Below are positions 18,402 through 27,073 of a stretch of 64,000 nucleotides of DNA, piece after piece. This stretch comes from Pseudoxanthomonas sp. z9 (GTDB lineage Bacteria; Pseudomonadota; Gammaproteobacteria; Xanthomonadales; Xanthomonadaceae): contig NZ_VFID01000004.1 of assembly GCF_006542425.1 (NCBI RefSeq), positions 372,001 to 436,000 on the forward strand. Direction: 5' to 3'. Position numbers and translations under genes: made by a program. How positions within the stretch are numbered: position 1 is the first letter of the stretch; each line of letters opens with the position of its first letter. Below the pieces are notes generated by a model. It made no database searches. It saw nothing but the letters and a program-made list of their open reading frames with translations, and had not been told where the DNA came from.

Positions 18402-19544
18402 TCAGCCGCGCAGGCGTTCGATGACCGGCGCCACCTGCGCCTCGCGGCCCAGCGCGCGGCCTGCGCGTTCCAGCGCCTGCGCCAGTTCCACCACGTCATC
18501 GGCGCGCACGGTGGCGTGCCCGACCTTGCGGCCGGCACGCGGCAGCTTGCCGTAGTCGTGCCAATGACCGCCCGGTTCGCCCAGCAGCGCCAGCGCATCC
18601 GGCATCTGCCCGATCCAGTTGAGCATGCACGCATGCCCGAGCATGCGCGTCTCGCCCAGCGGCAGCCCGAGCACCGCGCGCAGGTGGTTCTGGAACTGCG
18701 AGGTTTCCGCGCCCTCGATGGTCCAGTGGCCGGAATTGTGCACGCGCGGCGCCATCTCGTTGGCGAGCAACTGGCCGTCGCGATAGAACAGTTCCAGTGC
18801 GAACACACCCACGTAGTCGGTGCGTTCGGCCAGGCGGCGCGCGTAATCGACCGCGGTCCTGGCGATCGCGTCATCGGCCCGCGCCGGCGCCAGGCTCGCC
18901 GACAGCACGCCGTCGACGTGCCAGTTCTCGGTCAGCGGCCAAGTGCGGAATTCACCGTCGCGGCCGCGCACCGCGACCACCGACAGTTCACGTTCGAACG
19001 GCACGAACGCTTCCACGATCAGGCCAACCTTGGCCGCCTGTGCACCCAATGCTTCCCATGCCGCGTCGGCATCGGCCAGCGCACGGATGCGGAACTGGCC
19101 CTTGCCGTCATAACCCAGCCTGCGGGTCTTGAGGATGCATGGCACGCCGACGCTGGCAAGCGCGGCGTCCAGTTCCGCGCGATTGGAGACCGGCGCGAAA
19201 TCAGGTACCGGGATATCCAGTTCGCGGAACAGCGTCTTCTCCGCCAGGCGATCCTGCGCGGTCGCCAGCGCGCGCGGGTTGGGGAACACCGGCACCCGCG
19301 CGGACAGCCATTCGGCGCTTTCGGCCGGCACGTTCTCGAAATCGAAGGTGGCGACATCGACCTTGCCGGCGAACTCCGCCAGTGCGGCCTCGTCGCGGTA
19401 GTCGCCCACCAGCAGCGGCGCGAACTGGCCGGCGCAGGCGTCGGCCTCGGTGTCCATCACCAGGAAACGCAGGCCCAGGGGAGCGCCGGAAAGGGCGAGC
19501 ATGCGGGCCAGTTGCCCGCCGCCGAGGATACCGACCGTGGTCAT
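18402..19544 (-). CDS. purK: 5-(carboxyamino)imidazole ribonucleotide synthase
   Basis: A 380-residue ATP-grasp enzyme of purine synthesis that carboxylates AIR with ATP and bicarbonate to N5-CAIR. The start at 19544 overlaps the purE stop as ATGA and gives [19 protein letters not shown]-grasp features are visible: [17 protein letters not shown] for the nucleotide-binding loop and [24 protein letters not shown] split across the metal site and the family signature. It forms a two-gene operon with purE. Confidence 0.96.
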   Translation of the reverse strand: MTTVGILGGGQLARMLALSGAPLGLRFLVMDTEADACAGQFAPLLVGDYRDEAALAEFAGKVDVATFDFENVPAESAEWLSARVPVFPNPRALATAQDRLAEKTLFRELDIPVPDFAPVSNRAELDAALASVGVPCILKTRRLGYDGKGQFRIRALADADAAWEALGAQAAKVGLIVEAFVPFERELSVVAVRGRDGEFRTWPLTENWHVDGVLSASLAPARADDAIARTAVDYARRLAERTDYVGVFALELFYRDGQLLANEMAPRVHNSGHWTIEGAETSQFQNHLRAVLGLPLGETRMLGHACMLNWIGQMPDALALLGEPGGHWHDYGKLPRAGRKVGHATVRADDVVELAQALERAGRALGREAQVAPVIERLRG

Positions 19545-20050
19545 GCCGGCAGGCGCGGATCGTCGTGCGCCATCACGTCGTCGGTCTGGCGTGCGCGGAA
19601 CGTCGCCAGCGCGGCGCTGATCGCGGGGTATTCGGGAGACAGCAAGGCCGCGGCGAACAACGCCGCGTTGGACGCGCCGGCACTGCCGATCGCGAACGTG
19701 GCGACCGGGATGCCCGCCGGCATCTGCACGATCGACAGCAATGAGTCCATGCCGTTCAGCGCCTTGGACTGCACCGGCACGCCCAGCACCGGCACGGCCG
19801 TCTTGGAGGCCAGCATGCCCGGCAGATGGGCGGCGCCGCCGGCGCCGGCGATGATCGCGCGCAGGCCGCGCGGCCCGGCGGTTTCGGCGTAGGAGAACAG
19901 CACGTCCGGGGTCCGGTGCGCGGACACCACCTTCACCTCGTAGGGCACGCCCAGCGCGTCGAGCTTCTGGGCGGCATTCTGCATGGTTTCCCAATCCGAA
20001 CGGGAACCCATCACGATGCCCACGACGGGGCTGTCAACGGTGGCGGTCAT
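19541..20050 (-). CDS. purE: N5-carboxyaminoimidazole ribonucleotide mutase
   Basis: A 169-residue class I PurE, which moves the carboxyl group of N5-CAIR to give CAIR, the step after PurK. The start at 20050 is preceded by GAGG six bases away; an in-frame ATG at 20068 lacks one. Family motifs are [22 protein letters not shown] and [11 protein letters not shown]. It overlaps purK by ATGA and is divergent from the Trm112-like gene. Confidence 0.96.
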   Translation of the reverse strand: MTATVDSPVVGIVMGSRSDWETMQNAAQKLDALGVPYEVKVVSAHRTPDVLFSYAETAGPRGLRAIIAGAGGAAHLPGMLASKTAVPVLGVPVQSKALNGMDSLLSIVQMPAGIPVATFAIGSAGASNAALFAAALLSPEYPAISAALATFRARQTDDVMAHDDPRLPA

Positions 20051-20107
20051 GGCCGTCCTCTGTCGCAAAGACGTATTCTACCCTCCTTGCCGAACGACGT
20101 TGGACCC

Positions 20108-20377
20108 ATGGACCGCAAACTGCTGGACATCCTCTGCTGCCCCACCACCCGCCAGTCCCTGTCGCTGCTCGACGGCCGTGGGCTGGACGCGGCCAACCGC
20201 GCGATCGCCGCGGGCGGGGTGACCCGCGTGGACGGTTCGCCCCAGGCCGAGGCGCTGCGCGAAGCGCTGGTCACCCAGGATCGACGGACGCTCTACCGGG
20301 TCGACGACGGCATTCCGGTATTGCTGGCCGAGGAGGCCATCGCCACCTCGCAGTTGGCGGATTTCCCCGCACGATGA
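20108..20377 (+). CDS. Trm112/YcaR-like small protein with reduced zinc ligands
   Basis: An 89-residue protein that starts MDRKLLDILCCPTTRQSL and ends with the conserved YRVDDGIPVLLAEEA segment of the Trm112 (YcaR) family. Only two adjacent cysteines are present and the CPxC and second cysteine pair expected of a zinc ribbon are absent, so it probably does not bind zinc in the usual way. Its stop overlaps the nadC start as ATGA. Trm112-type proteins stabilise methyltransferases in other organisms, but the partner here is unknown. Confidence 0.78.
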   Translation: MDRKLLDILCCPTTRQSLSLLDGRGLDAANRAIAAGGVTRVDGSPQAEALREALVTQDRRTLYRVDDGIPVLLAEEAIATSQLADFPAR

Positions 20378-21234
20378 GCGACCTGCAGCCGCCTCCCGCC
20401 GAGGTCGTCGAAGGCGACGTGCGCCGCGCGCTGGCCGAGGATGTCGGCGACGGCGACGTCACCGCCGCGCTGCTGCCGGACCGTCCCGACGGCGCCTACC
20501 TGCTGTGCAAGGAGGATGGCGTCATCGCCGGACGCCCGTGGTTCGACGCCACCCACCGCATGCTCGACCCGCTGGTGCGGATCGACTGGCGCGTGGCCGA
20601 GGGCGATCGCATCACCGCCGGCACCGTGCTCGCCACCCTGCAAGGCCATTCGCGCGCGCTCGTCACCGCGGAGCGGACCTCGCTGAATTTCCTGCAGACC
20701 CTGTCCGGCACCGCCACCGCGACCGCGCGCCATGTCGAGGCGGTGGCGGGGACCCGCGCCAGGATCCTCGATACCCGCAAGACCCTGCCCGGCCTGCGGC
20801 TGGCGCAGAAGTACGCGGTGCGCTGTGGCGGCGGGCACAATCACCGGATCGGCCTGTACGACGCGGTGATGCTGAAGGAGAACCACATCCGTGCCTACGG
20901 CTCGCTCGGCGGCGCCATCCGCGCGGCGCGGGAAGCGCGGCCCGGCCTGCCTTTGATCGTGGAAGTGGAAACGCTGGTGCAACTGCAAGAAGCACTGCGC
21001 GAAGGTTGCGACCGCATCCTCATCGACGATTTCGACGCGCCAACACGACGGGAAGCGGTACGCATCGCCGCCGGCCGCATTCCGCTGGAGGTTTCCGGCG
21101 GCGTGGACATGGGCACGCTGCGCGCCATCGCCGAGGACGGCGTCGACTGCATCTCCATCGGCGGGCTGACCAAGCACGTCCGCGCCATCGACCTGTCGCT
21201 CAAGCTCGGTCCGCCGCCGGGCGACCGCGACTAG
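20374..21234 (+). CDS. nadC: nicotinate-nucleotide diphosphorylase (carboxylating)
   Basis: A 286-residue quinolinate phosphoribosyltransferase of de novo NAD synthesis, converting quinolinate and PRPP to nicotinate mononucleotide with loss of CO2. Family motifs are clear: AERTSLNFLQTLSGTAT, ARILDTRKTLPGLRLAQKYAVRCGG in two parts, NHRIGLYDAVMLKENH, and the C-terminal VSGGVDMGTLRAIAEDGVD and SIGGLTKH. The start overlaps the stop of the upstream gene, indicating coupled translation. Confidence 0.96.
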   Translation: MSDLQPPPAEVVEGDVRRALAEDVGDGDVTAALLPDRPDGAYLLCKEDGVIAGRPWFDATHRMLDPLVRIDWRVAEGDRITAGTVLATLQGHSRALVTAERTSLNFLQTLSGTATATARHVEAVAGTRARILDTRKTLPGLRLAQKYAVRCGGGHNHRIGLYDAVMLKENHIRAYGSLGGAIRAAREARPGLPLIVEVETLVQLQEALREGCDRILIDDFDAPTRREAVRIAAGRIPLEVSGGVDMGTLRAIAEDGVDCISIGGLTKHVRAIDLSLKLGPPPGDRD

Positions 21235-21256
21235 TTCCCGCCGGTTCCGTCTCCCC

Positions 21257-21583
21257 ATGCCCAGCCTGATCCTGTTGATGATCGCCGGCGCCGCCGCCTT
21301 CGCGTACTGGAACGCGGCGCGCGCCGCCGCCGAACGGGCCGAAGCGCTTGGCCGCAACGCGTGTTCCGCCGCGGGTGTCATCTGGCTGGACCAGACCGTG
21401 CACGCCGCGGGCCTGCGCCTGCGGCGCAATGAGGACGGTCGGCTGGGCTGGGAGCGCACGTTCCGCTTCGAGTATTCCTACGATGGCTTGGACCGGCATA
21501 CGGGCCGGCTGGTGTTGCGCGGCGCAACGCTGGTCTCGTTCGTGGGCCCGGTGCGCCCGAGCGTGGTGCCGTTCGAGCACTGA
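21257..21583 (+). CDS. DUF3301 family protein
   Basis: A 108-residue protein with an N-terminal hydrophobic segment (residues 2-17) and then a short alpha/beta region with conserved-looking C-x-x-x-G-V-I-W-L-D-Q-T, R-R-x-E-x-G-R-L-G-W-x-R-x-F-x-F-E-Y-S and the terminal V-V-P-F. This matches DUF3301 as I know it. It follows nadC by 22 bases and is probably co-transcribed. The function is unknown; it is likely anchored in the inner membrane. Confidence 0.75.
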   Translation: MPSLILLMIAGAAAFAYWNAARAAAERAEALGRNACSAAGVIWLDQTVHAAGLRLRRNEDGRLGWERTFRFEYSYDGLDRHTGRLVLRGATLVSFVGPVRPSVVPFEH

Positions 21584-21603
21584 TTCCGGCCGGGCTCCCT
21601 TCC

Positions 21604-21672
21604 TGTAGGAGCGACGTGAGTCGCGACGCTTGATGTTGCCGACATCCAGTCGCGACTGACGTCGCTCCCACA
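21604..21672. repeat. REP/REPIN-like inverted repeat, copy 1
   Basis: TGTAGGAGCGACGTGAGTCG opens the element and its near complement ending CGTCGCTCCCACA closes it, with about 25 bases between the arms. It sits between the convergent DUF3301 and sspB genes. Three further copies lie at 28507, 38893 and 42551. Confidence 0.88.
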
Positions 21673-21696
21673 GTCCCACTGTGAGGTGGCCTTGGC

Positions 21697-22140
21697 CTAC
21701 TTCACCACCCGCAGGTGCGGCCGCTTCGGTGGCGCGGGGGTGTCGTCGTCGCCCGGGCTGTCGGGGCCGGCGCCGTCATCGCCGCCGTCGTCGTCCGGTC
21801 CGGGCGAATGGCCATCATCGGGCAGGGCCATGCCCTGCCCGGTCTCGCGCGCGTAGATCGCCAGCACGGCGGAAATCGGCACCATCACCGGGAAGCTCAC
21901 GCCGCCGAAGCGCGCGGTGAAGCTGACCGAATGATTGTCGATGTTCAACTGCACGACCGCGCGCTCGGCGATGTTGAGCACCACCTTGCCTTCCTTCACC
22001 GCGCTGGCCGGCACCTGCACGCCCGCCTGGGTCGCGTCGACCAGCAGGTGCGGGGTCATGCCGTTGTCGGCGATCCATTCCACAAGTGCCCGCAACAGGT
22101 ACGGACGGTGGCTGGTCATGCGGGGAGTTTCATCGTTCAT
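21697..22140 (-). CDS. sspB: ClpXP protease specificity-enhancing factor SspB
   Basis: A 147-residue adaptor that tethers ssrA-tagged proteins to ClpX. The N-terminal substrate-binding domain starts at MTSHRPYLLRALVEWIADNGMTP (split by position 10-30), includes NIAERAVVQLNIDN and SFTARFGGVSFPVMVPISAV, and is followed by an acidic Gly/Asp/Pro-rich linker (about 107-137) and the ClpX-binding tail RPHLRVVK. The start at 22140 has AGG eight bases upstream. It follows sspA with a 137-base gap. Confidence 0.95.
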   Translation of the reverse strand: MNDETPRMTSHRPYLLRALVEWIADNGMTPHLLVDATQAGVQVPASAVKEGKVVLNIAERAVVQLNIDNHSVSFTARFGGVSFPVMVPISAVLAIYARETGQGMALPDDGHSPGPDDDGGDDGAGPDSPGDDDTPAPPKRPHLRVVK

Positions 22141-22277
22141 CGGTACTGCCTGGTGAAGTCGTCCGCGGAACGGACGTCGGAGCCGGCGGCATGCGCCGCC
22201 GACCTAGGATAAGTCACGACCGTCCCGCGGTTCCATGCCAGCGCCGCGGCAGCGACTTCACTCGCGTCGTCCCGGAT

Positions 22278-22913
22278 TCAGTTCGGGATGTCGCGCAGCT
22301 TCTTCTCCGCATCGGTGAGACTGCGGATGAAGCCGGGGTTGCGGAAGATGCGGTTGCCGTAATCCTCGATGGCCTTGCCATCCTTGGGCAACGGGATGTC
22401 CAGCGACGGCAGCCGCCAGATGATCGGCGCCATGGCGCAATCGGCCAGGCTCATTTCGGGGTTGAGGAAGAACTTGCTCGCCTTGAACAGCGGCACCGAC
22501 GCGGTCAGCAACTCCTTCAGGCGCTTGCGGCCGGCCTCGGCCTGCTGCTTGTTGCCCAGCTGGATGGCCTGCACCTGCGGCACCCAGTCGTGCTCGATGC
22601 GCAGCATCGCCAGGCGCAGGCGCGCGCGCGACAGCGGATCCACCGGCATCAGCGGCGGATGCGGATAGCGTTCGTCCAGGTATTCGCTGACCACCGAGGC
22701 GGCGTACAGCACCAGGTCCCGTTCCACCAGCGTGGGCACGGAATGGTAGGGATTCAGATCGATGAGATCTTCAGGTGGGTTCTGCGGATCCACCGGCACG
22801 AAGTCGTAGCTGACGCCCTTGGCGGCCAGCACCAGCCGTACCCGATGGCACAGCACGTCATCGATGGAGGAAAACAAAGTCAGTGTATTGCGCATACGTG
22901 GACTCGCAGCCAT
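22278..22913 (-). CDS. sspA: stringent starvation protein A (GST-fold)
   Basis: A 211-residue glutathione S-transferase-fold protein that in E. coli binds RNA polymerase and helps survival in starvation and acid. The N-terminal thioredoxin-like domain contains LFSSIDDVLCHRVRLVLAAKG and the NPYHSVPTLVERDLVLY signature, followed by YLDERYPHPPLMPVDP. The start at 22913 has GGAG six bases upstream. The order petABC-sspA-sspB on one strand is common in beta- and gammaproteobacteria. Confidence 0.94.
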   Translation of the reverse strand: MAASPRMRNTLTLFSSIDDVLCHRVRLVLAAKGVSYDFVPVDPQNPPEDLIDLNPYHSVPTLVERDLVLYAASVVSEYLDERYPHPPLMPVDPLSRARLRLAMLRIEHDWVPQVQAIQLGNKQQAEAGRKRLKELLTASVPLFKASKFFLNPEMSLADCAMAPIIWRLPSLDIPLPKDGKAIEDYGNRIFRNPGFIRSLTDAEKKLRDIPN

Positions 22914-23094
22914 CAGGCTCTCCGACGATCGGAATCCGCCGATCGCACCGACGCCGCCAGCCCCTTGCCGGCGGTCGCCACGGTCCCCGAGTGTGCAATC
23001 CCTTCAGGAAAATGCCAAGCGGCCGCCATGCCACCGGGCATCGCCCCGCCGCCCGGCGTATGCGGCCGGACGGCACCAGGGAGCGCCGGACGTG

Positions 23095-23841
23095 TCAGTG
23101 CACGTCCTTCCAGTACTCCTGCTTGAGCAGATAGGCCAGGAACGACAGCGCCGCCAGGAACAGCACGACCCAGACGCCCAGGCTCTGGCGCTTGAGGGCC
23201 GCCGGCTCGCCGGCGTACTCGAGGAAGTTGGTCACGTCGCGCGCGACCTGATCGAACTCCTGCGTGCTCAGGCGACCCGGCTGGGTCAGCTTCAGCGATT
23301 CGACATGGCGGTCACCGGTTGCCGCGTCGGGCTTGCCGTACTCGGCATGCTGCAGGCCCTGCAGTTCCCAGAACGGATTCGGCATCGAGGCATTCGGGAA
23401 CAGCTTGTTGTTCCAGCCCAGCGGACGCGATTCATCCAGGTAGAACGACTTGAGGTAGGTGTAGATCCAGTCGCTGCCGCGGACGCGCGAGATGGTGCTC
23501 AGATCCGGCGGCATCTTGCCGAACCACTTGCCGGCCGGGTCGTGCGGCATCGACACCTGGATCTGCTCGCCGAACTTGGCGCCGGTGAAGTTGAGGTTGT
23601 TCATCACCTCGTCTTCGGTCAGGCCCAGGTCCTCGGCCATGCGCGAGTAGCGCAGGTACTTGAGCGAATGGCAGCCCGAGCAGTAGTTCATGTACAGCTG
23701 GGCGCCGCGCTGCAGCGAGGCGCGGTCGCTCAGGTCGTTGCCGGCCTGCAGCTTGTCGCCGCCCTCGGCGGCCAGCGCGGAGAACGCGATCAGCAACCCG
23801 CTGGCGAAGACAGCTAGGCGGGAAGTCAAGGTCTTAGTCAT
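23095..23841 (-). CDS. petC: ubiquinol-cytochrome c reductase, cytochrome c1 subunit
   Basis: A 248-residue membrane-anchored cytochrome. A signal peptide precedes AEGGDK near residue 25, the heme c motif CSGCH is at 54-58, and a methionine ligand is likely in the NPFWELQGL/SMPNPF region. A C-terminal helix (about 222-240) anchors it in the inner membrane with the heme domain in the periplasm. Its first eight bases overlap the end of petB. Confidence 0.96.
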   Translation of the reverse strand: MTKTLTSRLAVFASGLLIAFSALAAEGGDKLQAGNDLSDRASLQRGAQLYMNYCSGCHSLKYLRYSRMAEDLGLTEDEVMNNLNFTGAKFGEQIQVSMPHDPAGKWFGKMPPDLSTISRVRGSDWIYTYLKSFYLDESRPLGWNNKLFPNASMPNPFWELQGLQHAEYGKPDAATGDRHVESLKLTQPGRLSTQEFDQVARDVTNFLEYAGEPAALKRQSLGVWVVLFLAALSFLAYLLKQEYWKDVH

Positions 23842-25096
23842 GCGTCGTCACCCGTTCCGGCACCGGCTTGGTCTTGTCCCACTTGGTCCACAGCGGCATG
23901 GTCAGGAAGAAAAGGAAGTAGTAAACGGTCAGCACGCGGCCGATGTAGGTCTCGACGATGTCGGTACCCGGACCGGCGCCGATCTTGCCCAGCCACAGGA
24001 AGCTCACCGCGAAGGTCAGCAGCAGCGCCCACGACAGCTTGCCGCGGTAGCGGTAGGACTTGACCTTGGCGCGATCCAGCCACGGCACCAGGAACAGGAT
24101 CGCGATGGCGCCGAACATCACCAGCACGCCGCTCAGCTTGTGCGGCACCACGCGCAGCATCGCGTAGTACGGGGTGTAGTACCACACTGGCTTGATGTGT
24201 TCCGGCGTCACCAGGCGGTTGGCCTCGGTGAAGTTGTCATGCTCCAGGAACCAGCCACCGAAGGCCGGCGCGAAGAAGATGATGAACGCGGCGACCATCA
24301 CCAGCATGCACACGTAGAACAGGTCCTTGCCGACCGTGTAGTAGGGGTGGAACGGGATGCCGTCGGCCGGCGCGGTCGGCGACCAGCGGTTGCCCTTCGG
24401 GCCCTTCTTGATTTCCACGCCGTCGGGGTTGTTGGAGCCGACTTCGTGCAGGGCGAAGATGTGCAGCACCACCAGCAGCAGCAGCACCAGCGGCAGCGCG
24501 ATCACGTGCAGGGCGAAGAAGCGGTTGAGGGTGGCGTCACCGGGCAGGTAGTCGCCCATGATCCACTCGGTCAGGCCGTTACCGATCACCGGGATGGCAC
24601 CGAACAGCGAGATGATCACCTTGGCGCCCCAGAACGACATCTGGCCCCACGGCAGCACGTAGCCCATGAAGGCTTCGGCCATCAGCACCAGGTAGATCAG
24701 CATGCCCAGGATCCACACCAGCTCGCGCGGCTTCTGGTAGCTGCCGTACATCAACCCGCGGAACATGTGCAGGTAGACGACGATGAAGAACAGCGAGGCG
24801 CCGGTGCTGTGCATGTACCGGATCAGCCAGCCCCACTCGACGTCGCGCATGATGTACTCGACCGAGGCGAATGCTTCCGCGGCGCTCGGCTTGAAGTGCA
24901 TCGTCAGGAAGATGCCGGTCAGGATCTGGTTGACCAGCACGATCGAGGACAGGACGCCGAAGATGTACCAGATGTTGAAGTTCTTCGGAGCGTAGTACTC
25001 CGACATGTGCTTCCGGTAGAACGGCATGAAGCTCGGCGCACGCGCAGTGAACCAATCCATCACGCCATCGGCGGTACGGGTAATGATGTTCGACAT
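23834..25096 (-). CDS. petB: ubiquinol-cytochrome c reductase, cytochrome b subunit
   Basis: A 420-residue integral membrane protein carrying both b hemes of complex III. The four histidine ligands fall in helices with HSTGASLFFIVVYLHMF and FFALHVIALPLVLLLLVVLH. The Qo-site motif that is PEWY in mitochondria reads PVWY here (HIKPVWYYTPYYAML), a known variant in beta- and gammaproteobacteria. It lies between petA (three-base gap) and petC (eight-base overlap). Confidence 0.97.
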   Translation of the reverse strand: MSNIITRTADGVMDWFTARAPSFMPFYRKHMSEYYAPKNFNIWYIFGVLSSIVLVNQILTGIFLTMHFKPSAAEAFASVEYIMRDVEWGWLIRYMHSTGASLFFIVVYLHMFRGLMYGSYQKPRELVWILGMLIYLVLMAEAFMGYVLPWGQMSFWGAKVIISLFGAIPVIGNGLTEWIMGDYLPGDATLNRFFALHVIALPLVLLLLVVLHIFALHEVGSNNPDGVEIKKGPKGNRWSPTAPADGIPFHPYYTVGKDLFYVCMLVMVAAFIIFFAPAFGGWFLEHDNFTEANRLVTPEHIKPVWYYTPYYAMLRVVPHKLSGVLVMFGAIAILFLVPWLDRAKVKSYRYRGKLSWALLLTFAVSFLWLGKIGAGPGTDIVETYIGRVLTVYYFLFFLTMPLWTKWDKTKPVPERVTTHD

Positions 25097-25099
25097 GGC

Positions 25100-25711
25100 T
25101 TACGCGGCTCCCTTCGGATCGACGCCGATCACGATCGTCGTGTCGTTCTCGTAGTAGTGCGGCGGCACCACCAGGTTGGTCGGGGCGGGCACGCCCTGGA
25201 ACACGCGGCCGGCCATGTCGAAGCGCGACTTGTGGCAGGGGCAGAAGTAGCCGCCCTTCCAGTCCGGGTCGTACGGCTCGGGACGGATTTCCGCGACCAT
25301 TTCCGGCGAGCAGCCCAGGTGGGTGCACAGGCCGACCAGCACGGAGATTTCCGGCTTCAGGGAGCGCGTCTCGCCCTTGATGTAGGCCGGCTGCTGGTCC
25401 GTGTTCTTGGACTCCGGATCCCGCAGGCGGCTGTCCAGGGTCGGCAGCGCGTCCAGGATCGCCTTGGAACGCTTGACGATCCAGATTGGCTGGCCGCGCC
25501 ATTCCAGGATCAGGCGTTGCCCTTCCTGCAGGCCGGTGAGGTCGGCGGTCACCGGGGCGCCGGCCAGCTTGGCCCTCGCACTCGGATTCCACGACTTGAT
25601 AAACGGTACTGCTGCGAAACCGGCTCCAACCGCACCAACCACAGCCGTGGTCGCAGTCAGAAACCGGCGTCGGCCTGTATTCACAGGCCCATTGACCCCA
25701 TCGTTGGCCAT
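25100..25711 (-). CDS. petA: ubiquinol-cytochrome c reductase, Rieske iron-sulfur subunit
   Basis: A 203-residue Rieske protein. The start at 25711 has GGAG seven bases upstream and gives a Tat-type N-terminus with three arginines at 14-16 (GRRRFLTATT) and a single membrane helix. The 2Fe-2S ligands are in CTHLGC and CPCHKSRFD. It is the first gene of petABC; the 175-base gap before the transglycosylase end (25887) must hold the promoter, but I could not place it. Confidence 0.97.
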   Translation of the reverse strand: MANDGVNGPVNTGRRRFLTATTAVVGAVGAGFAAVPFIKSWNPSARAKLAGAPVTADLTGLQEGQRLILEWRGQPIWIVKRSKAILDALPTLDSRLRDPESKNTDQQPAYIKGETRSLKPEISVLVGLCTHLGCSPEMVAEIRPEPYDPDWKGGYFCPCHKSRFDMAGRVFQGVPAPTNLVVPPHYYENDTTIVIGVDPKGAA

Positions 25712-25886
25712 TCCGGCACTCCGCAAAACAATCAGGTAGCTAAAAGGCTGCCAGCACCCGCGCCCGAAGCTCGGGGCGGGCCGCAAAGACAGCAAAGTGT
25801 AGCGGAAGCCTTAACCGACCGACAACGTTTTGCCGTGGATCAAGGGTTTGCGGCGGTCCGAACCCGCCGCGCGGCGGGATTTCGCG

Positions 25887-26846
25887 TCAACGCGCGGCGG
25901 CGATGTTGCCGCGGTAGCGATCCGCCAGGACCGCCACCCGCTCGACGTAGCGCTGGGTTTCCCGGTACGGCGGTACCCCGCCGTGGCGGTCCACCGCGCC
26001 TTCGCCGGCGTTGTACCCGGCCGCGGCCAGGCGCAGATCGCCGTTGAAACGCTTCAGCAGCCAGGACAGGTACTGCACGCCGCCGCGGATGTTCTGGCCG
26101 GCGTTGAAGGCGTCGCTGACGCCGAACCGGCGCGCGGTGGCCGGCATCAGCTGCATCAGGCCCTGGGCGCCGGCGTGGGAAAGGGCCATCGGGTTGTATG
26201 AGGATTCGGCGTGCATGATCGCGCGGATCACCGCCTCGTCGACCCCGAACTCTCGGGACGCCGCGGCGATCTCCGCTTGGTAAGCCGCGGTGTTCAGGCG
26301 CAGAGTCCCGAAGTTGAGTCCCGGATTGCCGCAGGCGAAGCAGGTCTCGATGAAGCTGTACTTGATGGTGCGCAGGCTGGCGACCGCACCGGCGCCGCCG
26401 CGCGGGCGGGCGCTGGTGTAGTGGCGCACGCCGTCCTTGATGTAGGAGTAGACCTGCCCGCTGACCACTCGGCGGGTTCCGCCCGTGGGCTGGGCCGCAG
26501 GCAACGGCGCCGGGGCGATGGTGGTAGGCGCCACCGAAGCTGCGGTCGTGACTGGCGCGGCCACGCTCGTCGCGCCGCCCATCGCGGCCCCGGGCCGGGT
26601 CGGCGGGGCCGCCGGCGCGGACAGGGCGGAAGCATCGGCCGGGCGGGACACGGCGGAGACCCGCCGGCTGCCGCGCTCCGGCGTGTACTGGCTGATCACC
26701 TCGCAGCGGGCACCGCTGACGCGCTTGCTGACATAGGCGGGAACGCCATCGGCACCCGTGCACTTGTACAGCGTGCCGGCACTCGCGGCCGGCATCACGC
26801 AGGCAAGCGCGGCCAGCATCCCCAATGGCAGTAGCGTCCCCCTCAT
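25887..26846 (-). CDS. lytic transglycosylase with N-terminal DUF4124
   Basis: A 319-residue secreted enzyme. The start at 26846 opens a signal peptide ending at PAASAG. Residues about 23-60 are a DUF4124 segment (GTLYKCTGADGVPAYVSKR), then an Ala/Pro/Thr-rich linker, and from about 190 an SLT domain with the catalytic glutamate in MHAESSYNP, the GLMQLMPATARRFGV motif and AAGYNAGEGAV. It cleaves the MurNAc-GlcNAc bond in peptidoglycan to form 1,6-anhydro ends. It is transcribed toward the pet operon and divergent from miaB. Confidence 0.9.
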   Translation of the reverse strand: MRGTLLPLGMLAALACVMPAASAGTLYKCTGADGVPAYVSKRVSGARCEVISQYTPERGSRRVSAVSRPADASALSAPAAPPTRPGAAMGGATSVAAPVTTAASVAPTTIAPAPLPAAQPTGGTRRVVSGQVYSYIKDGVRHYTSARPRGGAGAVASLRTIKYSFIETCFACGNPGLNFGTLRLNTAAYQAEIAAASREFGVDEAVIRAIMHAESSYNPMALSHAGAQGLMQLMPATARRFGVSDAFNAGQNIRGGVQYLSWLLKRFNGDLRLAAAGYNAGEGAVDRHGGVPPYRETQRYVERVAVLADRYRGNIAAAR

Positions 26847-27073
26847 GCGGGGCAGTGTCCCGGATCCGGGAGTGATTGCCAAGTCCTTGTCCAAGAAAGG
26901 AATCCTCGAATCTGTGCGGTGGGTCCGGGATCCGGATATCCGCCCCAAGTCCCGCCCGCGCGTCCGCCCCGACGAGGCGTGTTCCTCACCTTCAACGCCG
27001 AATCGGCGCGGAACCGGACCGCCCCGCGTAAACTATGCGGTTTCCGCCCGCCCACCCGACTGGAATAAGCGCC

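Noticed and set aside
25104-25711. Possible loss of function in cytochrome b because PEWY reads PVWY
   Set aside because: PVWY is a known normal variant of the Qo-site motif in beta- and gammaproteobacteria; the rest of cytochrome b is intact.
23690-26047. 785-codon open frame opposite petC, petB and petA
   Set aside because: The cytochrome bc1 genes on the other strand are unmistakable and the antisense translation is His/Gln/Asp-rich with no family features.
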